From Candidatus Sabulitectum sp. (GTDB lineage Bacteria; Fermentibacterota; Fermentibacteria; Fermentibacterales; Fermentibacteraceae): a stretch of DNA of 7,470 bases. The position numbers and the translations under genes are program-made. The stretch spans positions 1 through 7,470 of the forward strand of contig JAGLDB010000086.1 in the NCBI GenBank assembly GCA_023145935.1, written 5' to 3'. Below, piece after piece: positions 1 through 7,470 of the stretch (its first letter is position 1; each line of letters opens with the position of its first letter). Under the pieces are notes generated by a model. The model did no database searches. It was not told where the DNA came from and worked only from the letters and a program-made list of their open reading frames with translations.

Positions 1-64
1 CATACGGACCGATCTCTACAGATTCAGGTGCAGGGCATTGAACAATTGCTGTGGAATGTATCAT
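1..64 (-). CDS. lpxA: LpxA, UDP-N-acetylglucosamine acyltransferase (first 21 codons only)
   Basis: The ATG lies in an ATGA overlap with the stop codon of the lpxC-fabZ fusion and opens a frame that runs off the left edge. The 21 visible residues read [10 protein letters not shown] then PAPESVEIGPY. This matches the usual start of LpxA, where I-H-x-T-A-I-V is followed by the first hexapeptide-repeat turn containing V-E-I-G-P. LpxA is a cytoplasmic trimeric left-handed beta-helix enzyme that transfers a 3-hydroxyacyl chain from ACP to UDP-GlcNAc, the first step of lipid A synthesis. The upstream bases AGAGAAG are only a weak ribosome-binding site, so translation probably depends on coupling to the fusion gene. 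Gene order also predicts lpxA here. The catalytic His and the rest of the protein are outside the window. LpxD has similar repeats, but its N-terminal domain would look different. Confidence 0.9.
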   Translation of the reverse strand, partial: MIHSTAIVQCPAPESVEIGPY

Positions 65-1383
65 TTCTTCTCTACCAGCATTGCTGTAAGTTCAGCCTCA
101 ACAGCTATCCTGTCATCAACCTTTGCCACACCTTTCATCTTCCACATACGGCCTCGCTTGCTGATAAGCTCAAGTTCGAAACGGATCTGATCACCTGGCA
201 TAATCGGTTTTCTGAATCTTACCCGATCAATACCACCAAAAAGAACAAGCCATCTGCCCGGTTCTTCAACAGAATCAAAAAGCATCAGTCCACCGGCCTG
301 AGCCATAGCTTCAACTACAAGAACACCGGGCATTATAGGACTGCCGGGAAAATGCCCCTGGAAAAATGGTTCATTGATAGTAACATTCTTAATGGCGACA
401 ATGCTCTTCCCTGGCTCTATCTCCAGAACTCTGTCCACCAGCAGGAAAGGGTACCTGTGAGGCAGAAGATCCATCACATCTGAGATATCCCACTGTCTGT
501 TTGAAAGATCAGCCTTGGAGGTCTTCTTTTTACCTGCATAAACTTTCATTATCTTTTTTACAAACTGCACATTTGAAGCATGTCCGCTCTTTGCAGCAAT
601 CACATGCCCCTGAAGCCTGATTCCAAGAAGTGCCATATCCCCAATGAGATCGAGAACCTTGTGTCTGACAAGTTCATCGGGAAAACGAAGCGGGCTGTCA
701 TTCATTACACCATTATCACCGATCACAACAGCGTTCTCAAGAGTACCACCTTGAATCAAACCTTTTTCCTGAAGGATCTTCACATCCTCGTAAAGGCAAA
801 AGGTTCTTGCAGGGGCAATCTCATTGATGAAACTGTCCTTTGTGATTTCAAGACTGATGTACTGTGTTCCGATATGTGGATGATCATAGTCAAGAGTAAA
901 ACTTATCTTGAGACCATCGTAAGGAACAACTGTCAGGCTTGCACCGTGGTACTCCAGACTTACAGGTTCAGTAATTATAAATACTTTTCTGGGAAAGCCC
1001 TCAAGAGTCTCCACGCCGACCTCCATCAGAACTTCCACATAAGACCTGACTGATCCGTCCGCAGGCTCTGGAGGCTCATCAGAGCTTATTTCAATAATAG
1101 CATTGTCTATCTCCAGGCCGTAAAGAGCACTTAGAACATGCTCAACAGTGTGAACCTCGTAGTAGTTCTCACCAAGAGTAGTTCGCCTGGCCTGCTCCTC
1201 GACCATCCTTACATTCCCAGGCAGAACTTTTATGGTTGGACGGTTCTCAACATCTGTCCTTACAAAAACGTACCCGGTATCTGCAGGCGCAGGTATAAAA
1301 GTAATGGTTGACTCTTTTCCAAGATGCAAACCACGACCAGTGTAAGAAACCTGCTCTTTAATAGTTGTTTGAAAGCGATTCAT
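61..1383 (-). CDS. lpxC/fabZ: Bifunctional LpxC-FabZ: UDP-3-O-acyl-GlcNAc deacetylase fused to 3-hydroxyacyl-ACP dehydratase
   Basis: This 440-residue cytoplasmic protein joins two enzymes. Residues 1-280 are LpxC, the zinc deacetylase that commits the cell to lipid A. The expected ligands are H82 (in TVEH), H241 and D245 (in [11 protein letters not shown]). The catalytic partners E81, T194 (in ARTF) and H268 (in KSGH) are also present. A Lys-rich linker, about residues 281-297, leads to FabZ at 298-440, with [13 protein letters not shown] and the active-site pair H344 and E358 in [11 protein letters not shown]...VEAMAQ. The 14-residue spacing matches E. coli FabZ H54/E68. FabZ dehydrates 3-hydroxyacyl-ACP, the same pool that feeds LpxA and LpxD. 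Both halves look full-length and active. Such fusions are known in Bacteroidetes, Chlorobi and relatives. The ATG is 16 bases past the lpxD stop, and a GGGGG at 1387-1391 is the only nearby candidate ribosome-binding site. The stop overlaps the lpxA start. Confidence 0.98.
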   Translation of the reverse strand: MNRFQTTIKEQVSYTGRGLHLGKESTITFIPAPADTGYVFVRTDVENRPTIKVLPGNVRMVEEQARRTTLGENYYEVHTVEHVLSALYGLEIDNAIIEISSDEPPEPADGSVRSYVEVLMEVGVETLEGFPRKVFIITEPVSLEYHGASLTVVPYDGLKISFTLDYDHPHIGTQYISLEITKDSFINEIAPARTFCLYEDVKILQEKGLIQGGTLENAVVIGDNGVMNDSPLRFPDELVRHKVLDLIGDMALLGIRLQGHVIAAKSGHASNVQFVKKIMKVYAGKKKTSKADLSNRQWDISDVMDLLPHRYPFLLVDRVLEIEPGKSIVAIKNVTINEPFFQGHFPGSPIMPGVLVVEAMAQAGGLMLFDSVEEPGRWLVLFGGIDRVRFRKPIMPGDQIRFELELISKRGRMWKMKGVAKVDDRIAVEAELTAMLVEKK

Positions 1384-1399
1384 CAGCCCCCAGTCTCTC

Positions 1400-2419
1400 T
1401 TATTTTTCTGAATTCATTTCTTTAACAAGCTCAATAATACCAGGCAGCCTGGATACAGCCGCACCAAGCCTCAGGGTCTCCATGTGAGGTCTGGCAGGAT
1501 TACCCGACACCGTAACGCCGGATCGCACATCTTTAGTAACCCCGGACTTCGCTGCGATAACAGCACCATCATTAATTACGATATGTCCACCGACACCAGC
1601 CTGACCGCCGAAAACCACACCGTTACCTACCACCGTACTTCCGGCAATCCCAGTCTGGGCAGCAATAAAACACCCTCTACCTATGCATACATTATGAGCC
1701 ACCTGGATGAGATTGTCCAGCTTTGTATGATCGCCTATTCTGGTACTGCCTGTTACAGCTCTGTCTATAGTACAGTTAGCCCCTATTTCAACACTGTTCC
1801 CAATGATAACATTGCCATTCTGCGGTATTTTCTTGTGCTCTCCCGCTGGATCAGGTACAAAACCAAATCCGTCACTCCCCACAACAGTGCCGGAGTGAAT
1901 GACAACTTTGTTCCCAATAACGGTATCAGCAAGAAGTGTAACATTGGAATGGATAACACAATCACTGCCAAGAACAACTCCGGAGCCCAGTACAGACCCG
2001 GAACCGATACTGCAGTTATCTCCCAGAGTACAATCCCTGTCTATGACCGCGCAGGGTCCTATCTCTGCTTCTTTTCCAATTTCAGCAGTGGAATGAACAA
2101 CCGCGGAAGGATGCACACCGCCAAATCCAGTGGAACGATCCGGTACGAACAGATGAAGTACTTTGCGAAAAGCGTCATACGCATTATCAACAAGCAGAAC
2201 ACAATCTGCACTGGTTGTTACAGGCTTGGAAACCAGAACAGCCGTGGCCTTTGTTGTACTCAGGTATCCAGTGTACCTGGAGTTTCCGTAGTAGCAGATG
2301 TCCGCAGCTCCCGCATCCTGAATAGAGGAAACACCGGTGATGACAGAATCAGGACTGCCGGAGAGCATCTCTCCCCCGAGGTGATCACAGATGTCTTTGA
2401 GAGTTAACGAATTAGTCAT
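1400..2419 (-). CDS. lpxD: LpxD, UDP-3-O-(3-hydroxyacyl)glucosamine N-acyltransferase
   Basis: LpxD adds the second 3-hydroxyacyl chain from ACP to UDP-3-O-acyl-glucosamine, the product of LpxC, in the cytoplasm. With the ATG at 2419 the protein has 339 residues, normal for the family. Residues 1 to about 98 form the uridine-binding domain. Its Y43 and Y49 (in ICYYGNSRY) align with the aromatic pair reported to stack on uracil in Chlamydia LpxD. Residues about 102-311 are a long series of left-handed beta-helix hexapeptide repeats, such as [11 protein letters not shown] and [14 protein letters not shown]. The catalytic His is H242 in [15 protein letters not shown]-terminal helical tail follows. 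The ATG lies inside skp and overlaps it by 8 bases. A GTG at 2425 in the same frame would add two residues; I prefer the ATG because LpxD proteins usually start just before the SLTLKDI-like helix. Ribosome-binding signals are weak for both, so coupling to skp is likely. Confidence 0.97.
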   Translation of the reverse strand: MTNSLTLKDICDHLGGEMLSGSPDSVITGVSSIQDAGAADICYYGNSRYTGYLSTTKATAVLVSKPVTTSADCVLLVDNAYDAFRKVLHLFVPDRSTGFGGVHPSAVVHSTAEIGKEAEIGPCAVIDRDCTLGDNCSIGSGSVLGSGVVLGSDCVIHSNVTLLADTVIGNKVVIHSGTVVGSDGFGFVPDPAGEHKKIPQNGNVIIGNSVEIGANCTIDRAVTGSTRIGDHTKLDNLIQVAHNVCIGRGCFIAAQTGIAGSTVVGNGVVFGGQAGVGGHIVINDGAVIAAKSGVTKDVRSGVTVSGNPARPHMETLRLGAAVSRLPGIIELVKEMNSEK

Positions 2420-2909
2420 TACCACTCATAACCATGTCAATAACCTTATCGGTAATGTCCACAGAAGCCTCTGCATAAACAACCTGACCGGCAGAAGCAT
2501 CAAGAACGATCTGTATGTCTTCTTCACTGGCTATTTCCAGTACTGCTTCGTTGATAGCAGCAATAATTGGGCTAACCAGTTCCTCGTTACGCCTTTCCAT
2601 GGTGCCGCCAGGGCCAAAAATACTGGAAAGGAATGCTTCGATCTGTATCTTTTTCTCTGCGAGAAGAGTTTCCTTTTCCTGTCGCCTCTCGGGACTCATC
2701 ATAAGCGTTCGGGAAAGATCTTCTTCCAGTAGGTCAATCTCTTCCTGAAGAGAATCCACATGAAGCTCCCACTCATCTATTTCAATCTCAAGAAGTTCTC
2801 TTGCGTCATTCACCTCGCCAAGAGACTCGAACACCACATCGGAATCAAACACGGCAATTGTCTGCCCCAGCAGCAACGCCGGAAGAGCCAGTAAAATAAA
2901 CAACTTCAT
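2412..2909 (-). CDS. skp: Skp/OmpH-family periplasmic chaperone, unusually acidic
   Basis: This 165-residue protein starts at the ATG 11 bases after the bamA stop, behind a good ribosome-binding site. A signal peptide of about 15-16 residues ([15 protein letters not shown]) is followed by [11 protein letters not shown], which corresponds to the KIAIVNMGSLF strand opening mature Skp. Residues about 33-97 are a heptad-like helical arm with a tip near 68-76 (MMSPERR), and a second arm runs to about 128. The end, [18 protein letters not shown]...[10 protein letters not shown], matches the Skp C-terminal body (DIDLVVDAN...DITADVL). Skp trimers hold unfolded outer-membrane proteins in the periplasm for BamA, which fits the neighbours. 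By my count the mature part has 37 Asp/Glu but only 10 Lys/Arg, opposite to the basic E. coli Skp. An FGPGG stretch near residue 98 interrupts the second arm. Family assignment is firm; the chaperone role is inferred. Confidence 0.91.
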   Translation of the reverse strand: MKLFILLALPALLLGQTIAVFDSDVVFESLGEVNDARELLEIEIDEWELHVDSLQEEIDLLEEDLSRTLMMSPERRQEKETLLAEKKIQIEAFLSSIFGPGGTMERRNEELVSPIIAAINEAVLEIASEEDIQIVLDASAGQVVYAEASVDITDKVIDMVMSGND

Positions 2910-2914
2910 ACTCA

Positions 2915-2919
2915 CTCCC
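2915..2919 (-). promoter_or_regulatory. Ribosome-binding site deciding the skp start
   Basis: Reading on the minus strand, GGGAG is followed by TGAGT and then the ATG at 2909, a spacing of 5 bases. This supports the start that leaves an intact signal peptide at the N-terminus. It argues against the in-frame ATG at 2921, which overlaps the bamA stop as TGATG and has no Shine-Dalgarno-like sequence before it. Confidence 0.75.
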
Positions 2920-2920
2920 A

Positions 2921-5158
2921 TCAAAATGAAGCTCCCATCTGGAAATGCGGTTCCCATCCGGGATCCGGTCCGTCAAAGCCATATGCATAATCCAACCCCA
3001 TAACGCCAAGCATTGGGATTTCCACCCGGATTCCCATGCCGGCTCCGCGATTGACAGAAGACAGATCCATGTCAGACCAGCTCTCCCATGTATTGCCTGC
3101 ATCCATAAATACCGCCAGCTGAAGCTGATCGATAATTCTGAATCTGTACTCAGTGCTAAGTATAAGCATAGATCTTCCACCAACGGTCTCGAAACCGTCA
3201 ACAGCGTTTATTTCTCTACTGCCATAACCCCTGACACCGTAAAAACCTGTTCCACCCAGCTGGAACAATTCGTATGCCGGCGGGCTTTCTCCGCCAAACC
3301 CTGAAATTGTTCCCAGTCTGCCTCTAAGGGTAAGGAAAAACTTCCATACCACTGGAACATGCCATGTGGAATCAAACAGGTACTTCTGGAATCCAATATC
3401 TCCACCAAGGAAACCTCCAGTAAGATCAAGACTTACTGTATTCTTTGATCCCTCACCGGGGAATATCCTTCTGTCCTGACTGTCACGGGTAAAAGAGAGT
3501 CTTACAGAGCTGTCCCATCTTGGCCAGTCGGTATCACGGAGAGAGTAGTAGTAGTTGTTGGAGTCATCAGTTATGTCAAATACATCCACCTTTTCCAGAG
3601 TATACCTGATGGAAGCAGAGGTGAAATCTACCCAGGGAAGAGGACGACCCACAATAACAGATCCACCGGTGCGTCTTCTGTCATATTCGCTGTAGTCGCT
3701 GGTTGTATGGTAGAGTTCGCCACCAAGGGTAAGAGGGGTATCCCTCACCCATGGCTCCGTGAAACTCAGTTTGATATTCTGAATTGTACTTGAGAACTCG
3801 TAGGTTGCTCCCAGGTTCTGACCACGTCCGAAAAAGTTTGTTTCAGCCACTTCCAGATAGCCACTGAATCCGTCTGTAGCACTGTAATTGGCACCAATTC
3901 CAAATTTTCCAGTTGTTTTCTCGTCAACCCGAAGAATCATGTCCACATCGGGAGACCCCTCGATCGCCCTGAAATCAGGAATTACATCGTTGAAATAATT
4001 AAGATAATAGACATTCCTTAGAGAACGCATCAAAGCAGATCTTCTGAACAGGTCTCCGGGGATCACAGTCAACTGCCTTCTGATCACATTATCAAAAGTA
4101 CGGGTGTTACCTACGATCTCAACTTCACGAATATGAGCTCTCTCCCCTTCCTGAATTGCAAAATGAATGTTGACAACAGAATCTGATTCCAGGGAAGGCT
4201 CCATCAGAGGTGATACCGCTGCGTAAAAATACCCGCGGTCCTGGTAGGCGGAGTAAAATGTCTCCAGAGATTTGTCTATATCCTCAATTGAATATGCCTC
4301 ACCGTATTGCATCTCACTGAAAGAAAGCAGAAGCGAATCAGACAACTCTGAATTTCCTCCTACTGAAACATCTCCAAAAACCATGTAAGGACCTTCAAAA
4401 ATGGAAATATCTATATGGAAATGGTCCTCATTGTCTGTCAGAAGATATCTATCAGTGCCTGTAACAGAAGCATCCGGATAACCATTGTTGTGATAATAGT
4501 CTTCAACCCGGCCAAGATCCTCTTCAAATTGTTGAGGCTTCAGCTTACCGCTTCTCCAGAAGCTGTCCTGTTTTGTTTTCATCTCACTGCGCAGTTCTTC
4601 ATCTGAGTATACGGTGTTGCCGGCGAAAGCTATCTCACCAACCCGGATATCAGACCCCTCGTAGCATATGAATACAAGCTCTCGTCGCCCCTGGGAATCA
4701 GACTCATTCCACCGATAATCAACAACTGCAAGATGTCTGTTATCATCAGCGTACATGGCCAGAATAAGATCGACAGCACGGTCTATATCATTTATAGATA
4801 TGGTCTGCCCGGGATAAAGATCAAGAGTATCAACAAGATCGCTTTCATCCAGGCATCCGGAGTTTTCAATTACAAGACCTGAAAGAATTGGATTCACGCT
4901 TACCCTGATGGTAAAATCAGCGGAACCGGAAGCAGAATCAGCAAGCACCTCAATATCGGTAAAATATCCGAGACTGAAAAGATCCCTTACACCCTGCGGG
5001 AGAGTCGACGGCATGAAAACGCTTCCAGGCGAAAGACCAAGTGTTCTTATTATCAATGAGTCCGATACATAAGTGTTGCCTTCTACGGATACACTGGAAA
5101 CTGGAATGGCAAACACCATTCCAGCCAGTAAGAAGAAAAGCAAAAGAGCTAGTTTCAT
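2921..5158 (-). CDS. bamA: BamA, outer-membrane beta-barrel assembly factor (Omp85 family)
   Basis: BamA is the outer-membrane pore that folds and inserts beta-barrel proteins. This copy has 745 residues, within the usual range. Residues 1-17 are a signal peptide ([17 protein letters not shown], then IPV). Five POTRA domains follow at about 19-90, 91-168, 170-256, 257-337 and 342-413. Several begin with the typical strand-plus-GN pattern: VSVEGNTYVSD, IAFAGNTVYSDEEL, VSVGGNSELSD and VEIVGNTRTFD. Residues about 416-745 are the 16-stranded barrel domain. It contains the conserved VRGYG (642-646; R643 is the VRGF/Y arginine of loop 6), FMDAGNTW, and a C-terminal aromatic, F745, in FQMGASF. The only two cysteines I find, C102 and C165, are both in POTRA 2. 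The start is set by a strong ribosome-binding site inside the end of clpC. TamA is an alternative Omp85 member, but five POTRAs and the skp/lpx neighbours make BamA far more likely. Confidence 0.97.
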   Translation of the reverse strand: MKLALLLFFLLAGMVFAIPVSSVSVEGNTYVSDSLIIRTLGLSPGSVFMPSTLPQGVRDLFSLGYFTDIEVLADSASGSADFTIRVSVNPILSGLVIENSGCLDESDLVDTLDLYPGQTISINDIDRAVDLILAMYADDNRHLAVVDYRWNESDSQGRRELVFICYEGSDIRVGEIAFAGNTVYSDEELRSEMKTKQDSFWRSGKLKPQQFEEDLGRVEDYYHNNGYPDASVTGTDRYLLTDNEDHFHIDISIFEGPYMVFGDVSVGGNSELSDSLLLSFSEMQYGEAYSIEDIDKSLETFYSAYQDRGYFYAAVSPLMEPSLESDSVVNIHFAIQEGERAHIREVEIVGNTRTFDNVIRRQLTVIPGDLFRRSALMRSLRNVYYLNYFNDVIPDFRAIEGSPDVDMILRVDEKTTGKFGIGANYSATDGFSGYLEVAETNFFGRGQNLGATYEFSSTIQNIKLSFTEPWVRDTPLTLGGELYHTTSDYSEYDRRRTGGSVIVGRPLPWVDFTSASIRYTLEKVDVFDITDDSNNYYYSLRDTDWPRWDSSVRLSFTRDSQDRRIFPGEGSKNTVSLDLTGGFLGGDIGFQKYLFDSTWHVPVVWKFFLTLRGRLGTISGFGGESPPAYELFQLGGTGFYGVRGYGSREINAVDGFETVGGRSMLILSTEYRFRIIDQLQLAVFMDAGNTWESWSDMDLSSVNRGAGMGIRVEIPMLGVMGLDYAYGFDGPDPGWEPHFQMGASF

Positions 5159-7470
5159 ACATTCACCTCCACAGCAGTCCGGTTAATATTCGTATTGTTC
5201 ACCAGGGTGAATGAAAGAATATCACCGTTTCGCCTGGCACTGACTTTTCTGCCTCCGGAAAGTTCACCGGAAACAAGCAAATCTGTAAGAGGATCTTCAA
5301 GAAGCCTCTGTATAGTTCTTCTCAGGTGTCTTGCACCGGCTTCGCTGCTGAAACCGGTTTCCGAGAGGAGGTCAAGAGCCTCGTTTTCGATCACAAGTTC
5401 AATATCCAGTTCAAGCAGCCTTTCATGAATCTCGGCAAGCTGCATCTCTACTATTACTTTGATATCATCCATACTCAGGGGATTATAAACTATCACACTG
5501 TCCAGACGGTTCATGAACTCAGGAGGAAACAGTGATTTTGCTGCATTCAATATTCCATTCACTTCAGATTCCGAGTGCTCTCTCAAGAATCCAACTGTAC
5601 TGCCTCCGCCTGTGCCATGCTGTGACAGGTTACCCGTCATGATAATAATGGTATTGCTGAAGTCTATCTTCCTTCCATAGCCATCAGTCATTGTTCCATA
5701 ATCCATCACCTGAAGAAGCATATTGTAAACATCAGCATGGGCTTTTTCTATTTCATCCAGCAGTACAACAGAGTACGGTCTTCTGCGTACCTTTTCTGTA
5801 AGCTGTCCGCCCTCATCGTAACCAACATAACCGGGAGGAGCACCAACCAGCCTGGACCCGGAGAAGCCCTCTCTGTACTCCGACATATCAATACGGATTA
5901 GAGCGTTCTTGTCTCCGAAAACCTGCTCTGCGAGAACTCTTGCGGTTTCGGTTTTTCCCACGCCCGACGGACCGAGAAAAAGGAAACAGCCTGTGGGTCT
6001 CCTGTTGTTTCTAAGCCCCACACGGCCTCTCCTGATAGCATTTGCAATGTGTTTGATTGCTGGTTTCTGGCCGATAATGCTTTTGGACATCCTCTCTTCA
6101 AGATCGGAAAGCCTGACAGTTTCACTCTCTCCAACTCTGCTGATTGGAATACCTGTCATCTCTGCAACAACTGTTGCAACATCGTCCTGTGATATCTCAA
6201 CAGGAGGAAGACTTTCAATCCAGTGGTTGCGTGAATCCTCAAAAGCTTTTTCCAGTCGGGCGGTTTCCTCTGTAAGCCTGGATACTTCCCCAAGGTTGCG
6301 ATTGTTCCCTGCAGCATCCGCCTCCCGCCTGATCTCCAGAAGTCTGTCGTGAAGCTCTATCAGTGAATCCGGAGGGCTTGATGCTCTTGCATGGGCTCTG
6401 GCACCGGATTCGTCCATAACATCTATAGCCTTATCGGGCAGGTTCCTGCCACTTATGTACCGGTGGGCAAGGATAGCGCAGTTCTTAAGACTCTCCGGAG
6501 GGTAAATGGCATTATGATGACTCTGATATCTCTCTTTCAACCCCTCGAGTATCTCCAGAGTAAGTTCCACCGAAGGAGGATCTACCGGAACAGGCTGGAA
6601 TCTTCGTTCCAGAGCTCCGTCCTTTTCAATTCTTCTTCTGTACTCATCAAGTGTTGTGGCGCCTACACACTGGAACTCACCACGAGCCAGAGCAGGTTTA
6701 AGCAGATTGGCTGCGTCAATAGCACCCTCAGCACCTCCAGCACCCACAATAGTGTGAATCTCATCAATGAAAAGAATAACATTCCCGTCATCCTGTATTT
6801 CTTTCAGAAGAGCCCTGAGTCGCTCTTCAAACTGTCCACGGTATTTTGTTCCCGCCAGAATAGAAGCCATATCGAGAGCCATTATTCTTTTTCCGTAAAG
6901 CGGAAGCGGTACCCGTCCTGAGTAAATACGCAGAGCAAGCCCTTCTACGATGGCAGTCTTCCCCACTCCCGGTTCCCCGATAAGCACCGGATTGGATTTC
7001 TTTCTTCTGCACAGAACCTGAACAATTCTATCGATCTCCGACGACCTTCCAATAACAGGGTCAAGCCCGTTCTCCGCTCCCAGAAGGGTAAGATCGCGAC
7101 AGAAGTAATCAAGAGCGGAAGTCGCCTTATCGTTTTCTGAAGGCCGTTTCTCTGCAGAAGCCTTCATTGCGTCAAAAAGCTTATCGTAACTGACTCCATA
7201 CTGCCAGAGCAGAGCAGATGATCCGCTGTCAATTCTGGACAGTGCAAGCAGAAGATGTTCAGTTGAGATGGAAACCGCGTTCAGTTTTGCAGCCTGTACT
7301 TTGGCGTCGGCCAGTATGGATCTTGAACGGTGGCTCCATGTAAGGTTTGTTCTGTCTACAAGATGGCTGGGAATAGGTCCATGGCGCAGGTTAGCCCTGA
7401 GCTGGGAACGCATTTCTCCTGTCTTTACCCTCAGGCTTCTCAAAAGCGCCGCAGCTCCGGAACCGTCAAT
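5155..7470 (-). CDS. clpC: ClpC-type AAA+ unfoldase, ATP-binding subunit of Clp protease (5' end outside window)
   Basis: The visible 771 residues are an HSP100 ATPase with two AAA+ rings; the numbers here count from the right edge. The frame is open to that edge ([10 protein letters not shown]...), so the first half of the N-domain is missing. The second N-domain repeat is present (about 44-105, with [11 protein letters not shown]). D1 has Walker A GEPGVGKT at 165-172, pore loop KYRG at 209-212, Walker B D236-E237 and arginine fingers R289-R290. A short helical middle domain lies at about 364-421. D2 has Walker A GPSGVGKT at 500-507, pore loop GYVGY at 547-551, Walker B D572-E573, finger R655 and sensor-2 GARHLRR at 712-718. 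A VGF tripeptide at 626-628 matches the ClpP-docking loop of ClpC, so it probably feeds ClpP, unlike ClpB. The short middle domain also argues against ClpB. Sensor 1 reads T-G-N where T-S-N is usual. The stop overlaps the bamA start. Confidence 0.94.
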   Translation of the reverse strand: MDGSGAAALLRSLRVKTGEMRSQLRANLRHGPIPSHLVDRTNLTWSHRSRSILADAKVQAAKLNAVSISTEHLLLALSRIDSGSSALLWQYGVSYDKLFDAMKASAEKRPSENDKATSALDYFCRDLTLLGAENGLDPVIGRSSEIDRIVQVLCRRKKSNPVLIGEPGVGKTAIVEGLALRIYSGRVPLPLYGKRIMALDMASILAGTKYRGQFEERLRALLKEIQDDGNVILFIDEIHTIVGAGGAEGAIDAANLLKPALARGEFQCVGATTLDEYRRRIEKDGALERRFQPVPVDPPSVELTLEILEGLKERYQSHHNAIYPPESLKNCAILAHRYISGRNLPDKAIDVMDESGARAHARASSPPDSLIELHDRLLEIRREADAAGNNRNLGEVSRLTEETARLEKAFEDSRNHWIESLPPVEISQDDVATVVAEMTGIPISRVGESETVRLSDLEERMSKSIIGQKPAIKHIANAIRRGRVGLRNNRRPTGCFLFLGPSGVGKTETARVLAEQVFGDKNALIRIDMSEYREGFSGSRLVGAPPGYVGYDEGGQLTEKVRRRPYSVVLLDEIEKAHADVYNMLLQVMDYGTMTDGYGRKIDFSNTIIIMTGNLSQHGTGGGSTVGFLREHSESEVNGILNAAKSLFPPEFMNRLDSVIVYNPLSMDDIKVIVEMQLAEIHERLLELDIELVIENEALDLLSETGFSSEAGARHLRRTIQRLLEDPLTDLLVSGELSGGRKVSARRNGDILSFTLVNNTNINRTAVEVNV
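5163..5170 (-). promoter_or_regulatory. Strong ribosome-binding site for bamA inside clpC
   Basis: On the minus strand, GGAGGTGA is followed by ATGT and then the bamA ATG at 5158, a near-perfect Shine-Dalgarno match at a spacing of 4 bases. It is encoded by the last sense codons of clpC (the VEVNV tail). It is the best ribosome-binding site in the window, so bamA should be translated well even though its start overlaps the clpC stop. Confidence 0.85.

Larger units (their letters stand above)
1..7470 (-). other. Single outer-membrane biogenesis operon, both ends outside the window
   Basis: Six genes run in one direction with junctions of -4, +11, -8, +16 and -4 bases (clpC/bamA, bamA/skp, skp/lpxD, lpxD/lpxC-fabZ, lpxC-fabZ/lpxA; negative means overlap). 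I see no hairpin followed by a T-run between genes and no room for a separate promoter except inside coding sequence. Co-transcription is inferred from this spacing. It resembles the widespread bamA-skp-lpxD-fabZ-lpxA cluster, with lpxC recruited through fusion to fabZ and clpC placed upstream of bamA. The promoter and any lpxB gene would lie outside the window. Confidence 0.85.

Noticed and set aside
28..1053. Plus-strand open frames at 28-483 and 580-1053
   Set aside because: Both are antisense to the LpxC-FabZ fusion, show no domain signature and no convincing ribosome-binding site, and their composition is unlike a folded protein.
1384..1399. Possible regulatory element or terminator between lpxD and lpxC-fabZ
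   Set aside because: The gap is only 16 bases (AGAGAGACTGGGGGCTG-like on the minus strand), with no hairpin and no T-run. It can hold little more than a ribosome-binding site.
1484..2407. A 307-codon open frame on the plus strand opposite lpxD
   Set aside because: It lies wholly within lpxD, whose catalytic His, uridine-binding residues and hexapeptide repeats are all intact on the other strand. Its translation has no recognisable domain and looks like a by-product of the repetitive codons of the beta-helix.
2910..2957. Longer skp starts at 2957 or at the ATG at 2921
   Set aside because: Either would put extra residues in front of a clean signal peptide. The 2957 start lies within the bamA coding end, and only the ATG at 2909 has a well-spaced GGGAG.
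2845..3429. Minus-strand frames at 2845-3201 and 3208-3429
   Set aside because: They overlap the end of bamA in another frame. The BamA barrel sequence is continuous there and ends with the expected C-terminal aromatic.
6391..6921. A 176-codon plus-strand frame opposite clpC
   Set aside because: It is antisense to the Walker B, arginine-finger and middle-domain regions of a clearly functional ATPase, and its translation shows no motif.
7441..7443. TTG at 7443 as the start of clpC
   Set aside because: The frame continues upstream to the window edge as IDGSGAAAL, which matches the EGEGIAA-like segment of the first ClpC N-domain repeat. The true start is therefore outside the window.
5155..7470. 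Calling the Clp ATPase ClpB (disaggregase)
   Set aside because: The middle domain is short, about 60 residues rather than the long coiled coil of ClpB. A VGF ClpP-docking loop is present, and the N-domain repeat resembles ClpC.

Overview
All six genes lie on the minus strand and form one compact gene cluster for building a Gram-negative outer membrane. Read in the direction of transcription, from the right edge to the left, the order is: a ClpC-type AAA+ ATPase (5' end outside the window), bamA, skp/ompH, lpxD, a fused lpxC-fabZ, and the first 21 codons of lpxA. The junctions are very tight: 4-base ATGA overlaps at clp/bamA and lpxC-fabZ/lpxA, an 8-base overlap at skp/lpxD, and gaps of 11 and 16 bases elsewhere. 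No stretch without a gene exceeds 16 bases. I see no terminator, promoter, RNA gene, mobile element or CRISPR array, and transcription very probably starts beyond the right edge.

The organism makes lipid A and has a true outer membrane. The LpxC-FabZ fusion is known from Bacteroidetes, Chlorobi and related lineages of the FCB assemblage, and the bamA-skp-lpxD-lpxC/fabZ-lpxA order fits them. Base composition is moderate, judged by eye. I would place the window in the FCB group or an associated candidate phylum, but cannot name a genus from sequence reading alone.

The genes make biological sense together. BamA inserts beta-barrel proteins into the outer membrane, and Skp carries unfolded barrel proteins across the periplasm to it. 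LpxA, LpxC and LpxD perform the first three committed steps of lipid A synthesis (acylation, deacetylation, second acylation). FabZ dehydrates 3-hydroxyacyl-ACP, the acyl donor used by LpxA and LpxD, and so sits at the branch point between phospholipid and lipid A. The less usual member is the ClpC-type unfoldase, which takes the place immediately before bamA where enterics have rseP and is translationally coupled to it.

This is mostly a conserved housekeeping region, and I found no clear evidence of an undescribed system. The points most worth a second look are the Clp-bamA coupling, the consequences of the LpxC-FabZ fusion for LpxC turnover, and an unusually acidic Skp.
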